DNA from: Argentina anserina
Taxonomy: Eukaryota; Streptophyta; Magnoliopsida; Rosales; Rosaceae
DNA: 64,000 nt
Direction: 5' to 3'
Assembly (NCBI RefSeq): GCF_933775445.1
Contig: NC_065876.1
Location: forward strand, 4,774,001 to 4,838,000
The notes beneath the pieces were generated by a model that saw only the letters and a list, made by a program, of their open reading frames with translations, made no database searches and was not told the DNA's origin. The position numbers and the translations under genes are program-made. The first letter of the stretch is position 1. Every line of letters begins with the position of its first letter. Shown here in pieces: positions 1-11,077 of this stretch.

Positions 1-2832
1 GTAGCAGCAGTTCTTGAAGAGTTCAAGGATGTATCACCCACGGAGCTGCCTAAGAAACTACCCCCAAGGAGAGAGATCGACCATGAGATAGAGTTGGAAC
101 CAGGGACCAAACCACCCACCATGGGTGCATACCGCATGGCGCCGCCGGAGTTAGCGGAACTAAGGAGGCAATTGAAGGAGCTCTTGGACGCGGGGTTCAT
201 TAGACCTTCGAAAGCCCTATTCGGTGCCCTGGTCTTATTCCAAAAGAAGAAGGACGGATCTCTACGCATGTGCATCGACTATAGGGCACTCAACAAGATC
301 ACGGTAAAGAACAAGTACCCTATTCCTCTCATTGCCGATCTCTTTGATCAATTGGGCCATGCACGATATTTTTCCAAATTAGATCTTCGTTCGGGGTACT
401 ACCAAGTGCGCATTGCGGAAGGAGATGAGCCGAAGACCGCATGCATCACAAGGTATGGATCTTATGAATTTTTGGTCATGCCTTTCGGTCTAACTAATGC
501 ACCGGCGACATTTTGCACCTTGATGAACAAATTATTCCACCCCTACCTTGATCGGTTTGTGGTCGTCTACTTGGACGACATAGTGGTGTATAGCAAGACC
601 ATGCAGGAGCATGTGGAGCACTTGCGGGAAGTGCTTAAGGTTTTGAGGGAAAACCAACTATACATCAAGATGGAGAAATGCTCATTCGCCAAGCCGGAGG
701 TGTCGTTCTTGGGGCACAAGATCAAGGACGGCAAGCTTATGATGGAGGATTGCAAGGTGCATTCCATCCAAGAATGGGAACCACCCACCAAGGTACATGA
801 CTTAAGATCTTTTCTTGGGCTAGTTAACTATTATCGCCGTTTTATCAAGGGATACTCGGCGAGGGCTGCACCATTAACCGACCTTCTCAAGAAGAACAAG
901 GCATGGGAATGGACAACGGAGTGTAAAGAAGCCTATGAAGACTTGAAGAAGGCAATATGCGAGGAGCCCGTACTTAGCCTACCGGATCACTCCAAGCCAT
1001 ACGAAGTGCACACCGATGCTTCCGACTTTGCCATCAGTGGAGTTCTCATGCAAGAGGGACATCCAATTGCTTATGAGAGTCGGAAGCTCAATGACACGGA
1101 GCGGCGCTACACCGTGCAAGAGAAAGAGATGACTGCCATCATCCATTGCTTTCGAGTGTGGCGACATTACTTGCTTGGGACAAAGTTTGTGATCATGACC
1201 GACAACGTAGCAACAAGCTACTTCCAAACTCAAAAGAAGCTAAGTCCAAAGCAAGCAAGGTGGCAAGACTTCTTGGCGGAGTTCGACTACACCATAGAGT
1301 ACAAGCCCGGAAAGGCAAACATGGTTGCGGATGCACTAAGCCGCAAGGCGGAATTTGCAAGCATCTCTCAAGTCACTAGCCCATTACTAAGCAAGATCAA
1401 GGAGGGACTAAGGGTAGACCCTCAAGCACAAAGCCTCATCACCTTAGCAAAGGAAGGCAAAACTCGGAGGTTTTGGCTAGACGACGACCTTCTCTATACA
1501 AGAGGCCGCCGCATCTACGTACCGAAGTGGGGCAGCTTGCGAAGGGAGCTAACTAAGGAATGTCATGATTCCAAATGGACCGGCCACCCAGGTATGAAAC
1601 GCACACTTGCCTTGGTAAAGTCCATGTATTATTGGCCTAGGATGCGAGACGGGGTCGAAGAGTATGTGCGGACTTGTCTAGTTTGCCAACAAGACAAGGT
1701 AGTCCAGCAGCAGCCGGGGGGCTTGCTAGACCCCTTGCCCATTCCCGAGAGACCATGGGAGAGTGTCTCTATGGACTTCATCACTTGCCTGCCGAAGTCC
1801 GAGCAGTTTGGGAGCATCATAGTGGTAGTGGACAGATTCAGCAAGTATGCAACCTTCATGGCCGCATCAGCCGACTGCACTGCGGAGGAGACAGCAAGGC
1901 TATTCCTACGCAATGTAGTCAAGCTTTGAGGAGTTCCAAAGAACATTGTCAGCGACAGAGACCCGCGCTTCACGGGGAGATTTTGGACGGAGCTGTTCAA
2001 GATGTTGGGGTCAGACTTGAACTTTTCAACAAGCTTCCATCCACAAAACGACGGTCAAATGGAGCGCGTCAATGCTCTCTTGGAGCTATACTTACGGCAC
2101 TACGTGAGTGCCAATCAAAAGGATTGGGCCAAGCTTCTAGATGTGGCGCAGTTTTCCTACAACCTGCAGCAAAGTGAGGCCACCAACAAGAGTCCTTTTG
2201 AAATCGTTTTGGGACAGCAGCCAACAACCCCTCTATCCCTTGCCACTTCCTATGAAGGGAAGAGTCCAGCCGCGTTCAAGTTTGCCAAGTCATGGCACGA
2301 CCAAGCGGAGTTAGCTCGAGCGACATTGCACAAGGCTGCCAAGAGGATGAAGAAGTGGGCGGACAAAAAGAGGAGGCATGTCGAGTTCAAGGAAGGCGAC
2401 CGTGTACTTGTGAAACTCTTGCCACATCAGTTCAAGGCCTTTAGGAAGGTGCACAAAGGCTTGATCCGCAGGTACGAAGGGCCATTTGAAGTTATCAAGC
2501 GCATCGGCAAAGTTTCATACAAGCTCAACCTCCCGCCCAAGTTAAAGATACATCCGGTCTTCCACGTGAGTATGTTGAAGCCATACAATGAGGACGAGGA
2601 AGACCCGTCAAGGGGCATATCGCATCGGGCACCTACGGCGGTAATCACCAACTTTGACAAGGAAGTCGATGAAGTACTCGCAGATCGGGTCATTCGACGT
2701 CGAGGCGTACCAAGTTACAAAGAGTACCTCATCAAGTGGAGAGGCCTGCCCGATACGGAAGCAAGCTGGGAGTCCGAGGATACGCTTTGGCAGTTCAAGG
2801 ACAAGATCCAGCAATACAACGAGGCGCGATGA
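1..2832 (+). pseudogene. Ty3/gypsy chromovirus pol (RT-RNaseH-integrase-chromodomain), 5' truncated by window edge, one in-frame stop
   Basis: The reading frame is open from base 1, so the polyprotein starts outside the window. In order it shows reverse transcriptase (YLDD catalytic box near 573-584), RNase H (TDAS near 1012-1024 and the DALSRKAEF boundary near 1330-1350), the integrase HHCC zinc finger (His-His around 1564-1590, CLVC near 1675), the integrase core, a GPY/F-like module near 2470-2540, and a C-terminal chromodomain (YLIKWRGL near 2726-2750, then ASWE). The chromodomain places it among the chromoviruses; Tekay/Del is the likeliest lineage (inference). A TGA at 1927-1929 interrupts the integrase core. 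The frame then continues unbroken to TGA at 2830-2832, so this is a single nonsense change rather than a frameshift. Without readthrough the copy cannot make a complete integrase. The 3' LTR follows after 28 bases. Confidence 0.95.
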
Positions 2833-2860
2833 GGGCATCGCGGGATTTGGTGGGGGAGAA

Positions 2861-3398
2861 TGTTACATCCCGCCAACTTAAGCCAAATTTTACCTTGAGC
2901 ATTCTAGACGGATCCGGAACATTGTGGAACACTTTGGAAGATCATAGAAGATCATAGAAGGCGATAGAAGTCTCAAGAAGCTTTGGGACATTTCCGGACT
3001 TCTCTAGAACCTTGGAGAGGCTAGTGGAACTAGACCATTCAAGAGTTCTCTACAACACTCAAGGATCATCTTAGAGTCTCTTAGACTTATGTAGAGTTAA
3101 GTAGAGTTCTCTAGAATTCTCTACAATGTACATAGTCCTAGAAATATCTAGAACTTGTAAAGTATGATGAGGAGGCCTATAAATAGCAAGGCACCCCTCT
3201 CATTTCATCCATCAAGCAATCTAGCAAGCAAGCTATCAAGTAAACTTGTAAGTTCTCTTATTCAATATAAGTTCTCTTTCGAAATATTCTCTTGTGTTTC
3301 AATTGTTCTAGCAGGGCGTTTGCGAGTAAGGCTGACTTAGCATAAGGGAGTTGCTAAGGCCGCACGAGTAGCATAGCGAAAGAAGTAAGCTCGTGACA
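2861..3398 (+). mobile_element. 3' LTR of the gypsy chromovirus
   Basis: It starts TGTTACATCC directly after a purine-rich polypurine tract (TTTGGTGGGGGAGAA, 2846-2860) and ends CTCGTGACA, giving TG...CA termini and 538 bp. A TATA box (TATAAATA, 3178-3185) marks the U3/R transition. The sequence after the LTR resumes inside a host signal-peptide exon, which supports the right boundary. The left LTR and target duplication lie outside the window, so the boundary is certain to within a few bases only. Confidence 0.85.
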
Positions 3399-3843
3399 TT
3401 TAGCTGTGGTAGCAATATACCTTTTGGTTGCTTCTCCTGCTACTTTTGTATTTGTTCCTCATGGTAATAACTTCTTAATTTGATAAAGTTCTTCCATTTA
3501 TTCAGTTGAACTCTGCATTATAAGTAGTAGATTTAAGTATTCAAGGATCCTATTCTCTATAACATCTCTTGCTTTGCAATTTCCTATGATGACTATAGGT
3601 GATCAAAAGAGTTCATGGCATGTTGATTGTATACATGGCTTGACGAGGATACTTGGAGAAAAGAAGGTAACCATGGTTGTCACTTGTCAGAATGCCACTG
3701 TCGGAAACAAAATAGTGCCCGCTCGGAGCCTAAAAGTAACAAGCAAATCCCCTCCGCCGCCACCCACTAAGAAAAGAGCAAGAGCTTACAGTGCTCCCCC
3801 TATCTCCTCATATGTTATTTGTGTAATCTATGGACGATTTTGA
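3399..3843 (+). pseudogene. Secreted-peptide family copy A: exon 1 cut by the gypsy element, exon 2 divergent
   Basis: Exon 1 remnant 3399-3463 encodes the end of a hydrophobic signal peptide (AVVAIYLLVASPATFVFVPH) and stops at a G before GTAATAA. Intron 3464-3598 ends TATAG. Exon 2 (3599-3843) begins GT, so the split codon is G|GT, as in the three downstream copies. Exon 2 is basic and then proline-rich (SKSPPPPPTKK), and has a TCQ that lines up with the ACQ/RCQ of the other copies. The start codon and the first half of the signal peptide are missing: the LTR ends at 3398, directly against the exon. Relationship to the other copies rests on exon structure, intron phase and layout more than on sequence identity. 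Confidence 0.5.
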
Positions 3844-4237
3844 TGTTTGTTAATCTGGTGTTGTATTATTCTTTATGTGGAGAGAATAAATTTTCAGACC
3901 TCTACCACAAAACTGTGTTCTATTTGTCCTCTATTTTGACTATTTATCACCAATATTAACTTGGAAATGTTATGTAGCATGACATACATGGATGTCAGGA
4001 TATTGTATTGTTGACCAGGCAACTGATGCTCAACATTTACTTAGAAATGTTAGGATGATGTTGCATCATGCATGCAAAGAGGTGGTGATATAGTTAGCAA
4101 AGTCTATATATGTTTGAATGTTTGATGATGTTGATTGTTGAACCAGCAAAATTTTTGGTTACATAAATGTCCACACATGCATAAGCTATCTACTGACTTG
4201 GTTGGTAAAGCACTTTAATACATGAAAGGTATGGCCG

Positions 4238-4260
4238 TATGGGACTAAAACTAAGGTTGA
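4238..4260 (+). promoter_or_regulatory. Conserved upstream block of peptide copy B
   Basis: The motif TATGGGACTAAAA-(GT)CTAAGGTTGA lies about 200 bp before the start codon. The same block is at 5251-5275 (copy C) and 6226-6250 (copy D). Conservation of a short block in otherwise diverged upstream DNA suggests a shared promoter element or a young duplication; its function is unknown. Confidence 0.45.
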
Positions 4261-4437
4261 AATCATCAGTTTAAAAAAAGATCTAAACCAAAGAAGGCAA
4301 GAGCAAGACTCCTCTTCAAGTAGCCAACAATCCAAAGTCTTTAATCCTCCATAATATGCTTCCTCTTCCTTTATTTATTCATACTGTTTACAACAGAGTT
4401 TAGGCGTTTTGAAGTTATCAATTCTGGTTCAACATTG

Positions 4438-5075
4438 ATGATGAATGGTTTTCTGGCAAAGTTTTCAGTGATTGCATCCCTACTACTATTGATTCTTATG
4501 GGGAATTTTCAAGCAACTTCTGTATTGATTCCAGCGGGTAATATAACTTTTTCATGTTAATTAGTACTTGTGTTGTTGTGCCTGAGAAACTGGTATGCAA
4601 CTATGCATGTATAATTTTCATAAAAAAAAAACTATGGATATATATGGATTTTATAATTTTTGTGTAAATCATCAGAATCAGTGCGGCTAAGTGGCTTCCA
4701 CATAATCATGTTAGAAACAAAAAGAAGAAGTTCCAATCTTGCTGAAAAAAATCTGCAAAATTATGTACATATAATACTCCCCCGCTTCGACTCAATGACA
4801 TAAACACCAGTCTTTTCATGTTTGTAAGTAGATTCACATTATCTTACATTTCTTTTAATTGACTCAAGAAAGTTCAATTAGGTGGGAAAGAGTTGTATGG
4901 CTCAAGAAAGACATTTTCAAGAAAAGAAGGTTGCTTTGGAATTGCATGTCAAAGAAAAGACCTATCTCACGATACATGCAGCCAATTGCTGGAGTTCAGG
5001 TTCATGGAATGTTTATACCACCATCTCCACCTCCACCTCCATCACCACAGTTGCACTGACTCTAGGACTATATGA
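4438..5075 (+). pseudogene. Secreted-peptide family copy B: intact signal exon, frameshifted exon 2
   Basis: Exon 1, 4438-4537, starts with two Met codons and encodes MMNGFLAKFSVIAS followed by a leucine-rich hydrophobic core, a plain signal peptide. The intron runs 4538-4881 (GT...ATTAG). Exon 2 from 4882 reads GGKELYGSRKTFSRK then EGCFGIACQ, the family core. It then departs from the paralogues and stops at 5073-5075 after a His-rich tail. The expected proline-rich C-terminus (QVHGMFIPPSPPPPP) is present in another frame and ends at 5059. A deletion between the CQ core and the Pro-rich tail therefore shifted the frame. It could be transcribed, but the predicted C-terminal peptide is lost. 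Confidence 0.7.
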
Positions 5076-5250
5076 GCTTTCTTTGTTAAGATCTTACTTC
5101 TTGTGCAATTGTCTGTAACATTTTTTATTTTTATGTAATTTTGTTCTCGTCCTCGTCTAAGTCCTATATTTCGTCCCAAGAGAAATTGTCAGGTCAATGA
5201 TTAATTTGTTGCAAAATTGATTTATAGGGGGACATCTGAAAACTACGGTC

Positions 5251-5275
5251 TATGGGACTAAAAGTCTAAGGTTGA
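5251..5275 (+). promoter_or_regulatory. Conserved upstream block of peptide copy C
   Basis: Same 23-25 base block as at 4238 and 6226, about 155 bp before the copy C start. A TATA-like CTATAAAT follows near 5330. Confidence 0.4.
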
Positions 5276-5405
5276 ATTCAACCAAAGCAGGCAAAAAAGG
5301 AAAACTCTTATTTTAGATTTCTAGCCAAGTCTATAAATCTTTGCTTTTCCCTTCCTTGTCAACAAAGTTGAGGCCTTTTGAAGTTTCTTTCCAGTTCCAA
5401 CATCA

Positions 5406-5839
5406 ATGATGAACGGTTTTCCGGCCAAATTTGCAGTGACTGCAGCACTACTAGTAGGGGTTTTCCAGCAACTTCTGCAATTATGAAAGATGGTAATGAT
5501 CTATATAACGTAACAGTCCCTTAATTCCCTATCATTGTTTTTCTCCAAATTAAAAATATATATAACAGTATTCTTCATGATACAAGCTAGATTTACAAGT
5601 TATCGTTTCATGGCATAAAAATGTAATTAGGTGGTAAAGGATATGATGGCACCACAAGAAGAACGTTTTCAAGAAGAAAAGGATGCTATGGAACAAGATG
5701 TCAAACTGTGGACTTTATTCATGGCAAAGGAAGCCAAATGTTGGGCTTGAGGTTGAGGAGTCTACAGCCACCACATGCACCCACCAAAAGTCAAGTTCAT
5801 ATGTTCTTTGTTCCCCCAGCTCCACCTCCAACAGAGTAG
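5406..5839 (+). pseudogene. Secreted-peptide family copy C: exon 1 frameshifted by a 13-base deletion, exon 2 intact
   Basis: Exon 1, 5406-5492 (87 nt), begins MMNGFPAKFAV like copies B and D. Relative to copy D it lacks 13 bases inside the hydrophobic core, so the natural frame reaches TGA within the exon. Its length is 0 mod 3, whereas copies B and D are 1 mod 3. Intron 5493-5630 has GT...AG ends. Exon 2, 5631-5839, is fully open and ends TAG. It encodes GG..., RRTFSRRKGCYGTRCQ, SQMLGLRLRSLQPP and a C-terminus QVHMFFVPPAPPPTE. Because exon 2 is intact while exon 1 is broken, the loss looks recent. Confidence 0.75.
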
Positions 5840-6225
5840 CTCTCTTATTTTAATTTCTTCTAGTGTACTTATTTTTTGTAACATTGTTCTTCAATGGGTT
5901 AAAAGGAGGACCATCTTTATACCAATCAAACTCCACTATTTGATTACTTTTTTGTATTTACTACTCTCCCAGCTTTTGTTGTAGAAAATTATCTGAACCT
6001 ATAATTACTTGAAGTGGTATGAATTAAAAAGTAAAACTTTAGTAGTATGAAACATGACGTACATGTAATTGTGATGATAAAAATCCTTGATACATAATTC
6101 TATATTTATCAAAGATAATTCTAAAATTTGATGATCCATGCTGGTTGCATCTACATGGACAAGGTATTTACAAAACTGATTGGTTGCGGATGCAATTATT
6201 GAGTGGTGGGGGAACTAATGAAAGG

Positions 6226-6250
6226 TATGGGACTAAAAGTCCAAGATTGA
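6226..6250 (+). promoter_or_regulatory. Conserved upstream block of peptide copy D
   Basis: TATGGGACTAAAAGTCCAAG..., the same block as upstream of copies B and C, 214 bp before the start of the intact gene. A TATA-rich stretch (CTATATATATAC, about 6352) lies between the block and the ATG. Confidence 0.45.
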
Positions 6251-6439
6251 TTTCCTTTTGAAAATATCTAAATAATAGAGGATTAGAGGCAGGCAAATGC
6301 AGAACTCTTCTTGCAACTACCGCTAGCAGCCAATTATACACTGATGTAAAGTCTATATATATACATGATTCCCCTTACCTTCATGTAACAACGTGCGAGT
6401 TGAGGCTATTGAAGTTGCTGTATCCAGTTGCAGACTCCG

Positions 6440-6887
6440 ATGATGAATGGTTTTCCGGCAAAGTCTGCAGCGATTGCAGCCCTACTAGTAGTGTTGCTTC
6501 TTATGGGGGCCTTTCCAGCAGCTTCTGCATTTGGTAATACTGATACAGTACCTCTCTCATTATGCATGCATAAGTGTACATATGTACAGTTTATAATATG
6601 CAAAATCCAATTATGTCAAAGGCCATCAAGGCTGATATGCAATAATCTTTTCATGGCATTAAATTCAATTAGGTGGTGAGGAACACGGCTCAAGAACACT
6701 GTCAAGGAGAGAAGGTTGCTTTGGAGCTGCATGTCAAAGAATGTACCATTTTCATCATAACAAAGGCAGCCAAATGTTGGCTTTGAGTTTGAGGAAGCTG
6801 CAGCAATCTAGACTTCAGCCACCACCTGCTCCCTCCAAAAATGGATTTCACATATGGTCTGTTCCCCCACCTCCAGCACAATATTAG
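6440..6887 (+). CDS. Small secreted-peptide precursor, copy D (intact, 102 aa, two exons)
   Basis: Exons are 6440-6533 and 6673-6887, with intron 6534-6672 (GTAATAC...AATTAG, phase 1, split codon G|GT). The 102-aa product starts MMNGFPAKSAAIAALL, a classic signal peptide ending PAASA. The mature part is basic and contains two Cys in the core GCFGAACQ, preceded by SRTLSRRE. It then has a Leu/Arg/Gln stretch and a proline-rich C-terminus (PPPAPSKNGFHIW, then PPPPAQY). Length, secretion signal, basic middle and conserved Pro-rich C-terminus fit a precursor of a signalling peptide. The PPxAPSK string recalls the IDA/IDL peptide core, but IDA genes are usually intronless and lack the GCxGxxCQ core, so I do not assign it there. 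It is the only copy of four with both exons intact. Confidence 0.75.
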
Positions 6888-7191
6888 CACCCCTAAAATG
6901 TTACTATCTATTCATATATGTGTAACAGTGTAATTTATAAATTCAATCACACTCCACTCTTTGTTGGTTTTTCAAATTTCAGTAAGTACTGCTCTCCATG
7001 TCCTCTTCTAGTCTTCTATTTACAATTTTGCAGCATAATTATCAAAACCCATTACCCATGTCTCAAATTTGCATCTTGGTCATAACCCATGTGTGGATTT
7101 AAAGCTCCAAGTTAGCTTATGTCTGAAGCTTTGAGTCTTGATCACAACCCATGTGTTACATTGAAGCTCCAAGCCTCTAATTAGAGCTTCG
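6888..7191. other. Spacer between the peptide cluster and the PPR pseudogene
   Basis: No gene seen. Two near-repeats (ATAACCCATGTGTGGATTTAAAGC... and ACAACCCATGTGTTACATTGAAGC...) lie at about 7080-7175. Confidence 0.4.
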
Positions 7192-8661
7192 ATGTTATTT
7201 CAGTTCGAACTACTTTGTTTGGAGCTGTCCAAGGTTTACCAATCTCTATCAAGAACCACACAGTTGCATGCTTTGATCATCAGGACCCATCTTTCGCATG
7301 ACCCATTTTACGCGGCTAGACTAATTAGATACTATGCAGCCAGTGGTGCCCTTCACTATGCACGTAAGGTGTTCGATGAAAGTCCCAGCCGAAGTGTTTA
7401 TCTCTGGAACTCCATTATTCGAGCCCACGCTCAAGCTTACAGATTTGAGCATGCATTTTCTCTGTTTAATAGGATGGTTAGAAGTGAAACCAAGCCTGAT
7501 GACTTCACTTATGCTTGTCTTATACGTGCCTGCTCCGATAGCTATGATATAAATGGATTGAAGCTTGTGCACTGTGGAGTTACAGTTTCTGGGTTGGGAT
7601 TGGATTCCATTTGTAGTAGTTCACTTATTTCTGCTTATTCAAAATTGGGTCGCAAGTAGGGTGTTTTATGTAACACCACAGCCAGACTAGGTGATGTGGA
7701 ATTCTATGATTTTAAGCTGTGGGAATTTCGGGTTTTGGGATAAAGGGCTGGAACTATTTAGTATGATGAGATGCATGGAGGTAGTGCCTTTTTTTTTTTG
7801 AAGTTGCATGGAGGTAGTGCCTGATGGATATACATTTGTCGGGTTGCTTTCGGGTTTGAAAGATTCGAGCTTGTTAAGTGTTGGCCAAGGAACACATGGT
7901 CTTTGTTTGAAGTGTAGTTTGGATTATAATGATCATGTGTGTAGTGTACTTGTGAGCATGTATTCAAGATGCAGGTGTATGGACTCTGCACATAAAGTTT
8001 TTAGTGGTTTGAGCCTGATTTAGTTACTTGGTCTTCTTTGATAACCGGGTATTCTCAATCTGGAGATTATGGAAAGGCTTTGTTCTTCTTCACATGTTTT
8101 TTGAACATGGAAAGCAACAGGGCAGATCCTATTTTGATTGCTAGTGTTGGCTGCTGCTTCTCAGATAGCAAATGTAGGGCCGGGTAGTGAAATACATGCT
8201 TATGTTCTTCGCCGAGAACTTGTATTAGATGTGATGATTTCCTCTGCTCTCATTGCCATGCATTCAAAGTGTGGTTTCATGGGAATGGGAACTCGTGTTT
8301 TTGAGGCTATGCCAGAGAAGAATATTGTTTCATACAATTCGTTAATAGTGGGTCTTGGTTTGCATGGACTTGCCGCTGAGGCATTTAGGATGTTCAATGA
8401 CATACTGAAAAACGGATTAGTACCTGATGAAGATACTTTCTCTACTCTCCTTTCTGCATGCTGCCATTCTGGGCTTGTCAAAGATGGCCAAGAAATTTTC
8501 AGAAAAATGAGAGAAGAGTTTGGCATTAATGTTCTGGTGAATCTTCTTGGGATGGAGGGCAGTTTGGAAGAGGCTTACAATCTGATTTTGTCATTGCCAG
8601 AACCAGTGGACAGTGGCATTTGGGGAGCCCTTTTATCATGCTGTGATGCCTGTGGGGATAC
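7192..8661 (+). pseudogene. Pentatricopeptide repeat (PLS/E-class) pseudogene, 5' part
   Basis: Three open segments (7192-7659, 7808-8023, 8138-8661) read as consecutive PPR motifs. Typical strings are LHALIIRTHL, ARKVFDESPSRSVYLWNSIIRAH and MPEKNIVSYNSLI, which fits an organelle RNA-binding PPR of the P-L-S/E type. TAG at 7657-7659, several stops and frameshifts between 7660 and 7807, and one near 8023 break the frame. Near 7770-7820 the string TGCATGGAGGTAGTGCCT is duplicated around a T11 run. At 8661 the coding sequence is cut inside the E domain by a copia element and resumes at 14188. Known PPRs of this kind edit or process organellar RNA; this copy is not functional. Confidence 0.88.
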
Positions 8662-8825
8662 ACTTGAATATGAGGATTTGTATTGATTGTTTGATGAATT
8701 GTTACAAAGCTTTGCTATTTATTTATAGGAGAGTTGGAGAATATTAGCACTAATCCTAATGATTAATCCTAGTTGTTGACACACCATGGTTATACTTTAT
8801 CTAGCTGTTCCAACTCATTCTAACA
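8662..8825 (-). repeat. LTR of copia element (3' LTR in element orientation)
   Basis: 164 bp, from ACTTGAATATGAGG to CATTCTAACA on the plus strand. It matches 14024-14187 except at four positions. The LTR is short for copia. Confidence 0.9.
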
Positions 8826-8832
8826 CTCCCCC

Positions 8833-11077
8833 TCAAGTTGGCGCATACATATCAACCATGCCCAACTTGCTAAGTGAGTCATAAAAGACCTTTTTAGACA
8901 CTCCTTTTGTGAGTATATCCGCAAGTTGCTCTTCTGTAGGAACAAACGGAAAACAAATGATCTTGGCGTCTAACTTCTCCTTTATAAAGTGACGATCAAC
9001 CTCTACATGTTTTGTACGATCATGCTGCACAGGATTCTGTGAAATATCAATAGCTGCCTTGTTGTCATAGTACAACTGTATAACACACTTAGGCTTAACA
9101 CCCAAATCTTGTAGCAAATTCCTAAGCCACAATAACTCGCACACTCCTTGAGTCATTCCTCTGTATTCTGCTTCATCACTAGTTCGAGCTACCACATTTT
9201 ATTTCTTACTCCTCCACGTAACAAGATTACCTCCAACAAATGTAAAGTACCCTGATGTCGACCTTCGATCCGTAATATTTCCAGCCCAGTCTGCATCTGT
9301 GAAGCCACAAATCTCAAGGATATTGTTGTGATTAGAAAACATTACTCCTCTCCCTGGAGCTGACTTTAAGTACCTCAAAATCCTCACAACAGCATCCATG
9401 TGATCCACGCTCGGATTATGCATGAACTGACTCACTACACTTACTGCATATGCGACATCTGGCCTGGTATGTGACAAATAAATCAGGCGTCCAACTAGCC
9501 TCTGATAACGAGTTTTGTCAATGGGCACTTGATCTGGGTACTCTGCTAACCGATGGTTCTGCTCAATAGGAGTATTAATTGGAGTGCAATCTAGCATACA
9601 TGTCTCTGTTAGCAGATCAAGAATGTACTTTCTCTGACACAGATAGATTCCATCACTTCCCCGGGCTACCTCAATGCCCAAGAAGTACTTGAGTGTACCT
9701 AGGTCCTTCATCTCAAACTCTGTGGTTAGCTGTTTCTGTAATCTATCCATCTCAATAGTATAATTACCAGTAACTACCATATCGTCAACATATGGCTGTT
9801 ACCTTCCCTTGTTGGTGTTTGTCTGAATTACTCTGTCTGTAGCCAATTTTCCTCATGAATTGTGAAAATCTTCCAAACCAAGCACGAGGAGACTGTTTAA
9901 GACCATACAAAGACTTTCTCAATCTGCATACAAAGTTATCTGGAGAATCTACCACATATCCAGGAGGAATATCCATATATACTTCCTCTGTAAGTTCTCC
10001 ATGAATGAATGCATTTTTAACATCAAACTGTCTAAGTGGCCAGTTTAAGGTAGCAGCAAAAGAGAGCAATACCCGAATAGTGTTCATCTTTGCAACATGT
10101 GAAAATGTCTCATCATAGTCTATGCCATATGTTTGGGTGAACCCTTTTGCTACTAGGCGTGCTTTATACCGGCTCACCGACCCATCCGGATTATGCTTCA
10201 CTGTAAACACCCAACGACATCCCACTGTCTTCTTGCCATATGGTGAAGATACAAGCTCCCAAGTATTGTTCTTCTGTAATGCTTCCATCTCTTCTTCCAT
10301 CTCTTCTTCCATCGCTTTCCTCCATTTTGGATCTCTCAATGCATCATGCACTTTGTTAGGTATTGATACAACAGAAATTTGATTCACAAATGATTCATAT
10401 GACTTAGACAATCTTTTGGTAGACATAAAGTTTGCCACATGATACTTAGCTTTAGCCTGAAGGGTAGGTTCATATTTTTTTGTTGGCTGACCCCGAGTAG
10501 ACCTATGTGGTAGGACATATTGTCTACTATTAGCTTCACCACTATTTGCCCCAATAGAATGACTAATCTCAAATGAGTGATCTTCTGTACCAGGGAAACA
10601 TTGGTCAGGGGTATAAACAACAGTAGGCGAGGTCGGAGGGGCAGTTGTGCTGTCAGCTTCTGGTACCTGAATCTCTGGAGTGACTAAACCAGAATCATCT
10701 GGTGGTGCATGTGTAGCTGATATATCATTAATCTCAATCGAACCTGGCACCATATCTCCTGACTGACTTGTCTCCCCCTCTTCATGATACAACTCTTCAA
10801 AATATGAATTCTCCCCCTGAAGAGCAATATCAGAAGACGTGAAATAGCTCATGTCCTCAAAGAAAGTAACATCCATAGTGACATAATACTGTCTGGTAGG
10901 TGGATGATAGCACCTGTACCCTTTCTGATGTCCACTGTATCTAACAAACACACATTTAACTACTCGGGCATCCAACTTAGACCTCTGATGTTTTGGAAGA
11001 TGGACAAAAACAACACAACCAAAAACACGGGCGGGAAGATTAGAAAAAGAGGGTAAGGAAACATGGGAGGCAAGCAC
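8833..11077 (-). pseudogene. Copia reverse transcriptase/RNase H region, frameshifted
   Basis: On the minus strand the segments 11077-9785, 9780-9199 and 9195-8833 carry the end of the integrase, the RT (VGCRWVFTVKHNPDG, ARLVAKGFTQTYGIDYDETF, WPLRQFDVKNAFIHGEL) and RNase H (TSDEAEYRGMTQG). Breaks fall near 9781-9800, at the second half of the RT and its catalytic YVDD region, and near 9196-9198. A short in-frame repeat (EEM/EEME) occurs near 10290-10315. Confidence 0.85.
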
